Positions 44,862-53,855 of a DNA stretch of 64,000 bases are shown piece after piece (within the stretch, counting starts at the first letter, position 1; each line of letters begins with the position of its first letter). The stretch spans positions 29,986 through 93,985 of the forward strand of contig DASZUU010000018.1 of assembly GCA_035547425.1 (NCBI GenBank), given 5' to 3'. Position numbers and translations under genes: made by a program. The DNA is from Alloacidobacterium sp035547425 (lineage in GTDB: Bacteria; Acidobacteriota; Terriglobia; Terriglobales; Acidobacteriaceae). The notes under the pieces were generated by a model, which was not told the DNA's origin, searched no databases, and was given only the letters and a program-made list of their open reading frames with translations.

Positions 44862-45746
44862 ATGGACTGGAAGAGTAAACGGATTGAGGCAATTCTGGAG
44901 CAGGCCCTGGTGGAAGACAAAGCCACCAGCGACATAACGACCGCCGTTACCATCGAGCCGAATCTGCGGGCCTCGGCCACGATCATCGCCAAGCAGGACT
45001 GCGTCGTTTCCGGCCTTGGATGCATTCCGCGTTTTCTTGAAATATTTGCCCGGCTGGATAAGACCAACAGCGGCCGCTTTGAGGTCATCAGCCATCCGGA
45101 AATTTTTGAAGGCGTGCGCGTCAAGAAAGGCCAGGCGCTGGCCGTCATTCGCCATAATGCCCGCGTCATCCTTGCCTGCGAGCGCGTCATCCTGAACCTG
45201 ATGCAACGCATGAGCGGCATCTCCACTATGACACAGCAATATGTGGACGAGATTGCCGGAACCGGCGCGCGCATTCTCGACACGCGCAAGACCATTCCAG
45301 GCCTGCGCATCCTGGACAAATACGCGGTGCGCTGCGGCGGCGGTGAGAATCATCGTCTCGACTTATCGGACGGCATCCTGATCAAGAACAACCACATCTC
45401 GCTCGGCGGCGGAATCGAAAAAGTATTGAAACGCGCGCACGAGCTGCGCAAGCCGGGACAGACCATCGATATCGAAGTGCGCACCTTCAATGAGCTGGAA
45501 ACAGCGCTCGATCACGGGGCGGAATCGCTGCTTATCGATAACATGACGCCTGCCGAAGTGAAGAAGGCTGTCGACATCGTGCGCGCACGCGGGCTGCATA
45601 TTCCGATCGAAGCTTCCGGCGGCATTTTGCTTGAGAATATCCGCAAGTACGCGCTTGCCGGCGTGAATTACATATCGGTTGGCGCGCTGACGCATTCCGC
45701 CGTCGCTGTCGATCTGAGCATGAAGATCACGGCTGAGATTTATTAA
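44862..45746 (+). CDS. nadC: Nicotinate-nucleotide pyrophosphorylase (quinolinate phosphoribosyltransferase)
   Basis: NadC makes nicotinate mononucleotide from quinolinate and PRPP in de novo NAD synthesis. The 294 residues show DITT, the substrate-binding ILDTRKTIPGLR, GGGENHRLDLSDGILIKNNH, EVRTFNE, LLIDNM and the conserved IEASGGI and YISVGALTHS. Length and layout are normal. It lies 14 bases after valS; birA begins about 60 bases after, with a repeat element between. No nadA or nadB lies in the window. Confidence 0.95.
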   Translation: MDWKSKRIEAILEQALVEDKATSDITTAVTIEPNLRASATIIAKQDCVVSGLGCIPRFLEIFARLDKTNSGRFEVISHPEIFEGVRVKKGQALAVIRHNARVILACERVILNLMQRMSGISTMTQQYVDEIAGTGARILDTRKTIPGLRILDKYAVRCGGGENHRLDLSDGILIKNNHISLGGGIEKVLKRAHELRKPGQTIDIEVRTFNELETALDHGAESLLIDNMTPAEVKKAVDIVRARGLHIPIEASGGILLENIRKYALAGVNYISVGALTHSAVAVDLSMKITAEIY

Positions 45747-45770
45747 TTCATTCTGTATCAAACGTGCTGC

Positions 45771-45858
45771 CACCCTGAGCGTGGCGAAGGACCTGCTTTT
45801 TGCTTATGTCATCGGAACATTCAGAAGAAAAACAGGCCTCTCGCTTCGCTCAGGATGA
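45771..45858. repeat. Imperfect inverted-repeat element (REP/MITE-like) before and inside birA
   Basis: Left arm 45771-45801 (CACCCTGAGCG, GCGAAGGACCTGC, T5) and right arm about 45827-45858 (A5, CAGGCCTC, GCTTCGCTCAGGATG) are imperfectly complementary over about 30 bases around a loop of about 25. A related copy occurs at 23341-23418. It may act as a transcription terminator for nadC or be a miniature mobile/REP element. The birA ATG at 45806 lies in its loop. Confidence 0.6.
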
Positions 45859-46669
45859 CACTTTGCTCAATCTATCCCTGATCCATCAAGCCCTTTCTGA
45901 AACGCCCTTCGCTGGCAAGCTGCACTACTTTCCATCGATTCACTCCACCAACACGCACGCCATGCAGCAAGGCGAGGCAGGCGCACCCGACGGCTCCGTC
46001 TATTTTGCCGATGAGCAAACAGCTGGGCGAGGACGCGGCGCGCATGCGTGGTCTTCACCGCCAGGCACCGGCCTTTACGTGAGCGTGCTGCTGCGCCCGC
46101 GCATCGCGCCAGCCGATGTGTTATGGCTCTCGCTGGCAGCCGGTCTGGCCGTGCGTAATGCCGTGATGGAAGTCACTTCGCTGGCCTGCGATCTGCGCTG
46201 GCCCAACGACCTGCTTTTCGGCCCACGCAAATTCTGCGGCATTCTCACCGAACTCAATGCAGAGGTCACGCGCATTCGCCACCTCGTGATCGGCATCGGC
46301 ATCAATGTCCATCAACGCGAATTTCCGCCAGAGCTGCGCGACATTGCCACGTCCTTGCAGATTGAAACCGGACAGTCATGGCCGCGCCGGCATCTGTTGG
46401 TTGCGCTGCTACAATCGCTACATCGCGAAGTGACGGCGCTCTCCGATCCCGTGCATGCACCCGTAGCAAGACAGTCCGTGCTGGAGCGGCTGGAGAAGGC
46501 ATCGAGCTGGGTGCGCGGCAAGCAGGTGCACGTGGACGAGATGGACGGCTTTGACGGCGTGACCGACGGGCTGGATGCTCGCGGCTTTCTGCAGGTGCGC
46601 ACATCGCAGGGAGTCCGCACCGTCTTTTCCGGCGGCGTGCGCGAACACAAAAATTCCGTGAGACCTTGA
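45806..46669 (+). CDS. birA: Biotin--[acetyl-CoA-carboxylase] ligase
   Basis: This enzyme attaches biotin to the carrier protein of acetyl-CoA carboxylase. It has about 287 residues and lacks the N-terminal DNA-binding domain of the E. coli repressor, so it is a ligase only. Motifs: HYFPSIHSTNTHA, the biotinyl-AMP site GRGRGAHAWSSPPGTGLYVSVLLRP, and RWPNDLLF, KFCGILTE and GIGINVHQ. The ATG at 45806 is inside a repeat element, so residues 2-18 (SSEHSEEKQASRFAQDD) are repeat-derived; a TTG at 45863 would avoid them. The stop overlaps coaX by one base (TGATG). Confidence 0.88.
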   Translation: MSSEHSEEKQASRFAQDDTLLNLSLIHQALSETPFAGKLHYFPSIHSTNTHAMQQGEAGAPDGSVYFADEQTAGRGRGAHAWSSPPGTGLYVSVLLRPRIAPADVLWLSLAAGLAVRNAVMEVTSLACDLRWPNDLLFGPRKFCGILTELNAEVTRIRHLVIGIGINVHQREFPPELRDIATSLQIETGQSWPRRHLLVALLQSLHREVTALSDPVHAPVARQSVLERLEKASSWVRGKQVHVDEMDGFDGVTDGLDARGFLQVRTSQGVRTVFSGGVREHKNSVRP

Positions 46670-47496
46670 TGCTTCTTGTACTGAATGTAAACAACACAAA
46701 CACCGTGATCGCCCTTTATCCCATGGCTGAAGGCAATCGCATCGGCGAGCTTCACGCAACCTGGCGCATCAGCACGCGCCACACGCAAACCGCCGACGAG
46801 TACGGCATTCTTGTGCAGAGCCTGCTGCAAAGCAAAGGCGTGGACAGCAAATCCGTCAGCGGCATTGTTGTGGCCTCTGTGGTGCCGCCCATGGACTGGA
46901 TTCTCCGCGTATTCTGCGAGCGCTACTTTCACCACAAGCCGCTCTTCATTGAACCGGGCGTCAAGACGGGCCTTCCGATTCTCACCGACAATCCCAGCGA
47001 AGTGGGCGCCGACCGCGTGGCCAACTGCGTGGGAGCATTTCAGAAATACGGCGGCCCCTGCATTGTCGTGGACTTCGGCACGGCAACGAACTTTGACGTT
47101 ATCTCGCAAAAAGGCGAGTTTCTCGGCGGAGCCATCGCGCCCGGACTGAACATCTCTGCCGAAGCGCTCTTCGCGCGCGCTGCGCGTTTGCCTCGCGTGG
47201 AGATCAAGAAGCCCGCAAAGATCATCGGCACCAATACCGTCGACAATCTGCAGATCGGCCTCTTCTATGGGCACATCGGCCTGGTCGACAGCATTCTGGA
47301 GCGCATGATTGCCAGGCTTGGGGCGGACACAAAATGCGTTGCCACCGGCGGCCTTGCGCATCTGATTGCAGGCGAATCGAAGTACATTTCCGCGGTGGAC
47401 GATATGCTTACGCTCGACGGCCTGCGCATCATCTACGAGCGAAATTACGCGGTGAAAAATGCTGCCGCATCTGCGCCGCGTGCTGAGAAGTTGTAG
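46669..47496 (+). CDS. coaX: Type III pantothenate kinase
   Basis: CoaX catalyses the first step of coenzyme A synthesis, ATP-dependent phosphorylation of pantothenate, without feedback inhibition. The 275 residues contain the ASKHA-fold pieces: LNVNNTNT near the start, GADRVANCVGAF, DFGTATNFDVI, and GGAIAPGLNIS. The usual phosphate-binding D-N-G pattern near the start is LNVNNTN, and the DFGTAT motif is intact. Translationally linked to birA, and 4 bases before the next gene, so the four downstream genes may be one operon. Confidence 0.93.
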   Translation: MLLVLNVNNTNTVIALYPMAEGNRIGELHATWRISTRHTQTADEYGILVQSLLQSKGVDSKSVSGIVVASVVPPMDWILRVFCERYFHHKPLFIEPGVKTGLPILTDNPSEVGADRVANCVGAFQKYGGPCIVVDFGTATNFDVISQKGEFLGGAIAPGLNISAEALFARAARLPRVEIKKPAKIIGTNTVDNLQIGLFYGHIGLVDSILERMIARLGADTKCVATGGLAHLIAGESKYISAVDDMLTLDGLRIIYERNYAVKNAAASAPRAEKL

Positions 47497-47500
47497 CGCC

Positions 47501-48208
47501 GTGGAAAATTATTTCAACTACTTCACGGAAATCGAAGAGCATTTTCAGCGGCGGCGCGGCTCGCTGCTTCTGCTTTCTACGCTCGACTGGGCGCTGATTG
47601 AAACCTGGCGCGAAGCCGGCGTACCGCTTGAAGCGGTGCTGCGCGGCATCGATGCTGCATTTGAAAAATATGAGGCACGCAAGTCTCGCGCGCGCGTTCG
47701 CCGCGTCAACGGGCTCGCCTACTGCACGCAAGAGGTGATGGCCGCCGTAGAAGAGATGAAAGAAGCCTCTGTCGGAGCGCATCCAACACGCGGCACAGAA
47801 GAGCCTGCGCCCGGATTTGAAACCGAGCGCATCGCGGCGCACCTTGAGTCCTGCGCCGACGCATTGCAGGCCGCAAATCTCACCGGCATTGCACTCGAAG
47901 CAGCTTACGAAATAAGCCGGCGGCTGCGCGGCCTGGCAACAGGGATTCGCGCGACTCCCCCCGACATTGAAGAACTGGAACGAACCTTAACGGTGCTCGA
48001 AGAAAAGCTCTTCGCCACACTGCTCTCCACTGCGCCGGAGGCTGATCTCACCCAGGTACGCGAACAGGCAGCGCGGGAGCTGGCGCCGTATCGCCGGCGT
48101 ATGCAGGCTGTGCAAATACGCCAGATCGAGCAGCAGTTCCTGCACAAGCGGCTGCTCGAAAAATATCGCCTTCCGCGCATGAGCCTCTTCTACATGAGCC
48201 AATCATGA
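47501..48208 (+). CDS. Hypothetical helical protein (235 aa)
   Basis: I do not recognise this protein. The 235 residues are mainly helical with many Glu, Arg and Leu (ENYFNYFTEIEEHFQRRRG; STLDWALIETWREAGVP; DIEELERTLTVLEEKL), soluble with no signal or membrane helix. Its start is taken as GTG at 47501, four bases after the coaX stop, because upstream residues in frame overlap coaX. The next gene overlaps by ATGA. The tight spacing between coaX and an RNA methyltransferase suggests a conserved operon member; the first 70 residues look like a folded domain. Confidence 0.6.
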   Translation: MENYFNYFTEIEEHFQRRRGSLLLLSTLDWALIETWREAGVPLEAVLRGIDAAFEKYEARKSRARVRRVNGLAYCTQEVMAAVEEMKEASVGAHPTRGTEEPAPGFETERIAAHLESCADALQAANLTGIALEAAYEISRRLRGLATGIRATPPDIEELERTLTVLEEKLFATLLSTAPEADLTQVREQAARELAPYRRRMQAVQIRQIEQQFLHKRLLEKYRLPRMSLFYMSQS

Positions 48209-49464
48209 AGCTGCGCATCGAAAAATGTATTTACGGCGGCGCAGGCTTGGCTCGCGCTGATGGCAAGACTATCTTCGTTCCATACACATTGCCCGGCGAG
48301 CTTGTCGAAGCACTTGTCACAGAAGATAAGCGCAGCTTTGCCAACGCGGAACTCGGTGCGGTATTGGAGTCCGCACCAGAACGTACCGCGCCGCCTTGTG
48401 AATACTTCGGGCAATGCGGCGGATGCCAGTATCAGCATGCAACGTATGAACAGCAACGCGAAATAAAACTCGGCATCCTGCGTGAAACCCTGGAGCGCGC
48501 AAAGCTCAAGACGTTGCCCGATATCTCTCCCGTGTATGCCGAGCCGTTCGGATATCGCAATCGCGTGCGGCTTCATATACAACGGCAGCCATTTGCGCTC
48601 TGCTATAAAAAGCGCTCCTCGCATCACAATCTTCCAGTAACGCATTGCCCGATCGCCGCGCCTTTGATTGAACAGGCAATTGCAGAAACGATTCACTGCG
48701 CAAATCCATTTCTTGCCGATTGTGATGAGATCGAATTCTTTACGAACGACTCGCAAAGCGAGCTTCTGCTTTCGCTGTGGACAAGCAGGCGCAGCGGCAA
48801 CGTATCCGATGCGCTGAAGCAATTCTGTGAGCAATTGCGCCGGAAGCTGTCTTCGCTTTCAGGAGCGGCTATTTTCCTTACTGAGAAAAACCGGCTGGAG
48901 AAAAAGCTGGCTGCATGGGGAGAATCTTCGCTCGCCTATCGAGCAGGTGCACATGCCTATAAAGTCAGCGCTGGATCATTCTTTCAGGTGAATCGCTTTC
49001 TCATCGATCCGCTTCTGCAACTAGTCACCGCAAATCAGTCAGGCAGAATCGCCTGGGATTTATATGCCGGCGTTGGATTATTCTCGCTGCCGCTTCGTCA
49101 ACAGTTCGACCAGGTAGTTTCTGTCGAAGTAGCCCCGTCTTCGTCCGGCGATCTCAGGAAAAATCTCGCATCCGGCAAAATTGTCCAAAGCGACACGTTG
49201 GAATTTCTGCGCAGGCATCGCGGAGAGACTCCCGACCTGATTGTCGTCGATCCTCCGAGAAGCGGCCTGGGCAACCATGTCACCACGCTGCTTACTAAAG
49301 TAAGGCCTAAAACCATGGTTTATGTGTCCTGCGACCCGCCAACGCTCTCGCGCGACCTGCATGCGTTGGTAGAATCCGGCTATCGCCTCACAAGCATGCA
49401 CATGGTGGACCTCTTTCCGCAGACATTTCATCTGGAAAGCGTGACGGTGCTGTCCATGGATTGA
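48205..49464 (+). CDS. TrmA/RlmD-family 23S rRNA/tRNA (uracil-5-)-methyltransferase
   Basis: This SAM-dependent 5-methyluridine enzyme has 419 residues. Order of domains: N-terminal TRAM-like beta barrel (about 1-60), the iron-sulphur motif C-x5-C-x2-C (CEYFGQCGGC) with a fourth Cys in THCPIA, a central RNA-binding part, then the methyltransferase fold with LYAGVGLFSLPL, VDPPRSGLG and the catalytic Cys in YVSCDPPTLSRDLHAL. It is of the RumA/RlmD type, but whether its target is 23S rRNA or tRNA is not evident. Start overlaps the previous gene (ATGA). Confidence 0.88.
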   Translation: MKLRIEKCIYGGAGLARADGKTIFVPYTLPGELVEALVTEDKRSFANAELGAVLESAPERTAPPCEYFGQCGGCQYQHATYEQQREIKLGILRETLERAKLKTLPDISPVYAEPFGYRNRVRLHIQRQPFALCYKKRSSHHNLPVTHCPIAAPLIEQAIAETIHCANPFLADCDEIEFFTNDSQSELLLSLWTSRRSGNVSDALKQFCEQLRRKLSSLSGAAIFLTEKNRLEKKLAAWGESSLAYRAGAHAYKVSAGSFFQVNRFLIDPLLQLVTANQSGRIAWDLYAGVGLFSLPLRQQFDQVVSVEVAPSSSGDLRKNLASGKIVQSDTLEFLRRHRGETPDLIVVDPPRSGLGNHVTTLLTKVRPKTMVYVSCDPPTLSRDLHALVESGYRLTSMHMVDLFPQTFHLESVTVLSMD

Positions 49465-49482
49465 CCCTGAGGCGATGCTGCT

Positions 49483-52137
49483 ATGCCTCAGGCTGTGGTC
49501 CAATCCGCGCCATTCTCGCCGGTCATCGCGCCACTTCGTTTTCACTTTCTCCCGCTCTTCTTCGCCGCGTTGTGCTTCATTGCGGGCATCGCTGTAACCG
49601 GCATTGTATGGCTTTCACCCGCGCTGCTATGCATCGGCTGCTGTCTATGCAGCGCGCTCTCGCTTCTTGCTGCGTATCAAGCACAGCGTATTTCGATACT
49701 GGCGATTGCTGCCGTTTTTGTACTATCCGGAGCATTTTGCGCGGAAGTAGCGCCGCGATCCGATCCGCAAACAAAGCTCATCCAGTACGCTGACGGCGCA
49801 CAGCACATGGTTACCGGCGAGGTTATGAAAGCCGGGCCGTTGCGGCACGTGGAATCATCGCTGCCATTCTCGGATAAGACACGCGAAGAACAAAGCAGAC
49901 AGTTGCAGCTGCGGATCACAAGCGTCGACGGCCAATCCGTGAACGGCGGTATAGCACTTGCCTTGTATGCTCCGCTCAATGAGGCGCTGCCCGTTGCCGC
50001 CTGCGGAGATTTCGTACAGGTCCACACGAACTTGCGACAACCTGATCGATATCTCGACCGCGGCGTATGGGATGAGCGCGCCTACATGCTGGACGAGGGC
50101 ATCGGCGCATTGGCAAACGCAAAAGCGGCAAACTTTAAGATCGTTTCTCGCGCTGCCCGTCCATCGCTCCAGTGCCGGCTGCATTCTGTTCAGCAAAATG
50201 TAAGCTCCCGGCTGCTCACCTTCGGGCAGCAGCAATCCACTCGCGCAAAGCTCCCGGCATTTCTGCGGCTGGACACAGAAGACGCCACAATGCTTACAGC
50301 CATGCTCACCGGCGATCGCAGCTATCTCTCGCGCGGCATTCGCACCGGCTTTGAGCGCACCGGATCTTTTCACCTGCTGGTCGTCTCCGGCATGCATCTG
50401 GCTATTTTTGCAGGGATCATCTTCTTCCTTGCAAAAGCATTTCGCCTCCCGCGCGTTGTAGCCACGCTTCTCACTGTCTTCTTGTCTTTCAGTTACGCGC
50501 TCTTCACCGGGTTCGGCCAGCCGGTGCAGCGCTCTTTCTGGATGATTACTCTTTTTCTGATCGGGCGCCTGCTGTGGCGCGAGCGCAGCTCTCTGAATGT
50601 CATCGGCTTCGCCGCGCTTGGGCTGCTCGCTTTTCATCCGCATGTTCTTTTTGAGGCAGGCTTCCAAATGACGCTGCTCTCGGTGCTGGCAATCGCGGGC
50701 ATTGCAGCTCCTGCTGCGGAAAAAACATTTGCGCCGTATCTTCGGGCTACCCATGATCTCTGGCTCTTGCCTGTGGACCCGGCTCTGCCGCCGCGAGTGG
50801 CGCAATTCCGCGTAAGCCTGCGCCTTATCGTGGAGTACACGCGCTTCGTCATCGGAAAACGGCTGGCAAACAGCATTCCATGCTTCGTGCGCCTCTCGCT
50901 GCGCGCTGCTGAATTGCTGCTGGTTTCCATCGTCGTCGAGCTGGTCATGTCCCTGCCCATGGCGCTCTACTTCCATCGCATTACAACACTCGCGCTGCCT
51001 GTGAATTTCCTCGTAGTTCCGTTGTTGGGGATTCTGCTGCCTTCTGCGATTATCACACTGCTGGCCGTACTGCTCATCCCCGCTGTTGCATTCCTACCCG
51101 CGGCGCTCTCGGCGGCCATGCTTCACCTTGTTCTGCTGATCATTCATTTTTTCTCCAACTCGATGACCGGCGATCTACGCATCCCCACTCCTTCAGCTAT
51201 CGCCATTGCAGCGTGGGTTTTGTCAATCTCTTTGGCCATAGGGATCATTCGACGGCGGCGGTTCGCCATCACGATTGCATTGACCTCCCTCGCCGCTGCC
51301 GCCGTCTTTGTCATGCTTCCACGCCATCTGCTCTATCGCCCCGGCGCGCTGGAGATCACCGCTATCGATGTAGGCCAGGGAGATTCCCTGCTCGTCGTCA
51401 CGCCCGATGGAAAAACTCTGCTGATCGATGGCGGTGGACTTGTTGGCGCTTCGCCGGAATCAAAATTCGATACCGGCGAAGATGTCGTGTCGCAGCTCTT
51501 ATGGGCACGCGGCATCCGCAGGCTCGACGCTGTTGCCATTACGCATGCCCACATCGACCATATCGGCGGCCTGCCTTCCATCCTCGCCAATTTTCGCCCG
51601 CACGCGCTATGGGTCGGACGCAATCCGGATTCACCCGCCTACGACCGGTTGATGCGCGAAGCGCAATCTCTCGGCATCCCGAAACAACAATTTGCCGCCG
51701 GCAGTTCCTTCCGCTTCGGCAACGTTGAGATCGAAGTATTGTCCCCTGCATCCGGCTATGTCCCCAAAAGCGCGCCATCGAATGACGATTCCCTGGTGCT
51801 GCGCATCGCCTACGGCTCGACATCGGCGCTGCTCGAAGGCGATGCGGAAGCTCCGAGCGAAAGACGGATGCTTGCTTTCCATGAACTGCATTCCGATTTG
51901 CTGAAAGTTGGACACCACGGCAGCAAGACCTCCACGACGCCGGATTTCCTGCGTGCCGTCTCTCCTGCTTACGCCGTTATTTCGGTGGGGCGGCACAATT
52001 ACTATGGCCATCCCAAGCTGGAAACGCTGGATAAGCTCGCAGGCGCGCACATTCGCACCTGGCGCACCGATCTCCTGGGGGCTTCTACGTTTTATTTAGA
52101 CGGCAAACAGGTGACCGCCGCGGCGTGGGACCAATGA
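49483..52137 (+). CDS. comEC: ComEC/Rec2-family DNA uptake channel
   Basis: This inner-membrane protein brings single-stranded DNA into the cell during natural transformation. The 884 residues have an N-terminal soluble part (DUF4131-like), a central multi-helix Competence domain (about 250-600; FHLLVVSGMHLAIFAGII, FTGFGQPVQRSFWM) and a C-terminal metallo-beta-lactamase-like domain with HAHIDHIGG (688-693), LEGDAE and GHHGSKTSTTP. The layout is that of the classical family. No comEA or comF lies next to it. It follows the methyltransferase by 18 bases. Presence alone does not show that the strain is competent. Confidence 0.92.
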   Translation: MPQAVVQSAPFSPVIAPLRFHFLPLFFAALCFIAGIAVTGIVWLSPALLCIGCCLCSALSLLAAYQAQRISILAIAAVFVLSGAFCAEVAPRSDPQTKLIQYADGAQHMVTGEVMKAGPLRHVESSLPFSDKTREEQSRQLQLRITSVDGQSVNGGIALALYAPLNEALPVAACGDFVQVHTNLRQPDRYLDRGVWDERAYMLDEGIGALANAKAANFKIVSRAARPSLQCRLHSVQQNVSSRLLTFGQQQSTRAKLPAFLRLDTEDATMLTAMLTGDRSYLSRGIRTGFERTGSFHLLVVSGMHLAIFAGIIFFLAKAFRLPRVVATLLTVFLSFSYALFTGFGQPVQRSFWMITLFLIGRLLWRERSSLNVIGFAALGLLAFHPHVLFEAGFQMTLLSVLAIAGIAAPAAEKTFAPYLRATHDLWLLPVDPALPPRVAQFRVSLRLIVEYTRFVIGKRLANSIPCFVRLSLRAAELLLVSIVVELVMSLPMALYFHRITTLALPVNFLVVPLLGILLPSAIITLLAVLLIPAVAFLPAALSAAMLHLVLLIIHFFSNSMTGDLRIPTPSAIAIAAWVLSISLAIGIIRRRRFAITIALTSLAAAAVFVMLPRHLLYRPGALEITAIDVGQGDSLLVVTPDGKTLLIDGGGLVGASPESKFDTGEDVVSQLLWARGIRRLDAVAITHAHIDHIGGLPSILANFRPHALWVGRNPDSPAYDRLMREAQSLGIPKQQFAAGSSFRFGNVEIEVLSPASGYVPKSAPSNDDSLVLRIAYGSTSALLEGDAEAPSERRMLAFHELHSDLLKVGHHGSKTSTTPDFLRAVSPAYAVISVGRHNYYGHPKLETLDKLAGAHIRTWRTDLLGASTFYLDGKQVTAAAWDQ

Positions 52138-52221
52138 CGGTGCCATCTCAGGCACGCCCGGCATCTTTTCCATTTGCAGGGCGTCTTTACCGTTGTACGA
52201 TGCGCCCATGGAGGACTCGCA

Positions 52222-52509
52222 ATGGGCCCAGGCGAAGTGGATGGCAATAGCAATCTTCCCCCGCAACAACAAACTCCCGAAGAGTTGCGCGAGGAGCAGC
52301 GCAAGATTCGCCGCCTGCAAATCATGATGAACATGGTGATGGCAGTCATCAGCCAGGATGACAAGCTCACCGTCGATGAAGCGGCTGAAATGGTGGCGGA
52401 TACCCGCAAAGCGGCACTCGCCATGTTCCCCGATAAGGAGCTGGCCTACAACCTCATCTACAAGCCGCGCCTGCAGCGGCTCATGCGCGAACGCTACCGA
52501 ATTCAGTAA
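52222..52509 (+). CDS. Small hypothetical helical protein (95 aa)
   Basis: This protein of 95 residues has a Pro/Gln-rich start then a helical part (PEELREEQRKIRRLQIMMNMVMAVISQDDKLTVDEAAEMVADTRKAALAMFPDKE). It has no signal sequence and I cannot name it. The ATG at 52222 is preceded by GGAGGA, which decides against the upstream in-frame Met at 52174. It sits 84 bases past comEC. The stop is one base from that of the converging DUF3108 gene. Confidence 0.65.
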   Translation: MGPGEVDGNSNLPPQQQTPEELREEQRKIRRLQIMMNMVMAVISQDDKLTVDEAAEMVADTRKAALAMFPDKELAYNLIYKPRLQRLMRERYRIQ

Positions 52510-52510
52510 G

Positions 52511-53281
52511 TTATTTCTGCTCGATGTTGGTGAGTCGGAACGTGATCGTTCCCCAGAAGAGCCTCGCCCGCATCTGCACCGGGATATGCCGCTCATCGTC
52601 GGTATACCATATCCAGATATTGCCGCGATTTTTGACCACGCCGGCATCTGCCAGCGGCTGCACGCGAACCGTCTGATATGTGCCCGACGGCGTCTTGATC
52701 GATTCCTTGTCTTCGATCTTCATAGTGACAGGAATATTTTTCCCCGCATCGAAAACAGGGACCGCAAAGCTCTGCCCTGCCTGCAAAGGCTGCGTCGCCG
52801 TATAGAAAATTGCCGAGAGCAGATCAGTGACGCACGCAGGAATCGCGTTTTCCTGGTGCTTCGTGATACCCGAGACAAGGTTCTTCTCATCGAGAATCGC
52901 CTTGCCCTGCGCATAGTTGAACTTCAAATCGCTGTTCACCTGGCGGCGGCCTTCAATTAGCTGCTTGCTGAATCCGATGGAGCAACCCGTGCGGCGGTTG
53001 AACGAGGATTGGAACCTGTCACTGACGCGATAAATAAGATTCACCGCACCGATAGAATCACCGGTCACGACAATACGCTGCACATCGCCGTCGGCTTCCT
53101 GACGAAAAGTAACCGTGCCTGCAGGGAAAACGCGCCAGTCCACGCTGTAGGTCAACGATTGCCTTGCCGGCAGCGCGAGACCCGGATGCGGAGCAGGCAG
53201 TTGCGCCGCGTTCTGCGCATGCGCGCTCGCCAACAACAGGGTGCAAAAGACAACAGGAAAAAATCTACGAAGCCAATTCAA
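52511..53281 (-). CDS. DUF3108 periplasmic protein
   Basis: The 256-residue product has a Sec signal (about 1-22, LLLASAHAQ) and a single DUF3108 domain with the characteristic LTYSVDWRVFPAGTVTF start and a terminal GTITFRLTNIEQ. Members are beta-rich periplasmic proteins of unknown function. It lies 19 bases after the ICMT-like gene on the same strand and is the last gene of the LPS operon, so an envelope role is plausible. Confidence 0.85.
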   Translation of the reverse strand: MNWLRRFFPVVFCTLLLASAHAQNAAQLPAPHPGLALPARQSLTYSVDWRVFPAGTVTFRQEADGDVQRIVVTGDSIGAVNLIYRVSDRFQSSFNRRTGCSIGFSKQLIEGRRQVNSDLKFNYAQGKAILDEKNLVSGITKHQENAIPACVTDLLSAIFYTATQPLQAGQSFAVPVFDAGKNIPVTMKIEDKESIKTPSGTYQTVRVQPLADAGVVKNRGNIWIWYTDDERHIPVQMRARLFWGTITFRLTNIEQK

Positions 53282-53300
53282 TATCCGTGCTCACTCTTTT

Positions 53301-53855
53301 TTAATGCTTAAAAATAATTCTGAGGGCAAGCACAGCATAGATGGCCGCCGCACCCATGAGAGCATTGTACTCGCGGTGCTTGCGGTACAAAGGAAAAGAA
53401 AACCGCCCCGGCTCCGAATCGCCTACCCGCGCCGCCGTCAACCGCGGCAAAAGGCGCGGCACCTTCGCCGTATACGCATCGAAATCCGCAAATACCGAGC
53501 GCAGAAACGCCTCTTCGGAACGAATCACCGGAATGTAAATCAGCGCAAAAAGAATCGCCAGCAATACCACAATCACCACGCTCTTCGATGCCGCCGCAAA
53601 ACCGAAAGCAATCAACATGGAGCCCAGATACAGCGGATTGCGCGTGTGCGCATACGGCCCGGTCATCGTCAGCTCCGCATTCTTCTTCACATACCCCGCG
53701 GCATAACCACGCAGCCATAGTCCGGGCACAACCAGCAGCAGGCTCCACGCCATCGAGACATACGTAGGATGCGCCAGCCAGAGATACACTCCGGCAAAAA
53801 TAAATCCCATCGGCACACGAATGCGGCGTGCGATCCGGCTCCATTCAGCGGCCAT
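53301..53855 (-). CDS. Integral-membrane methyltransferase, ICMT/PEMT-like
   Basis: This 184-residue membrane protein has three to four hydrophobic helices and the C-terminal motif of isoprenylcysteine carboxyl methyltransferase-like and phospholipid methyltransferases (PYAHTRNPLYLGSMLIAFG, with RNPLY for the SAM site; EEAFLRSVF). Substrate unknown, possibly a lipid or lipid-linked acid. The ATG at 53855 is preferred over a Met at 53891 because GGAG lies at normal distance and it limits overlap with the glycosyltransferase to 11 bases. It sits in the middle of an LPS-core operon. Confidence 0.78.
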   Translation of the reverse strand: MAAEWSRIARRIRVPMGFIFAGVYLWLAHPTYVSMAWSLLLVVPGLWLRGYAAGYVKKNAELTMTGPYAHTRNPLYLGSMLIAFGFAAASKSVVIVVLLAILFALIYIPVIRSEEAFLRSVFADFDAYTAKVPRLLPRLTAARVGDSEPGRFSFPLYRKHREYNALMGAAAIYAVLALRIIFKH

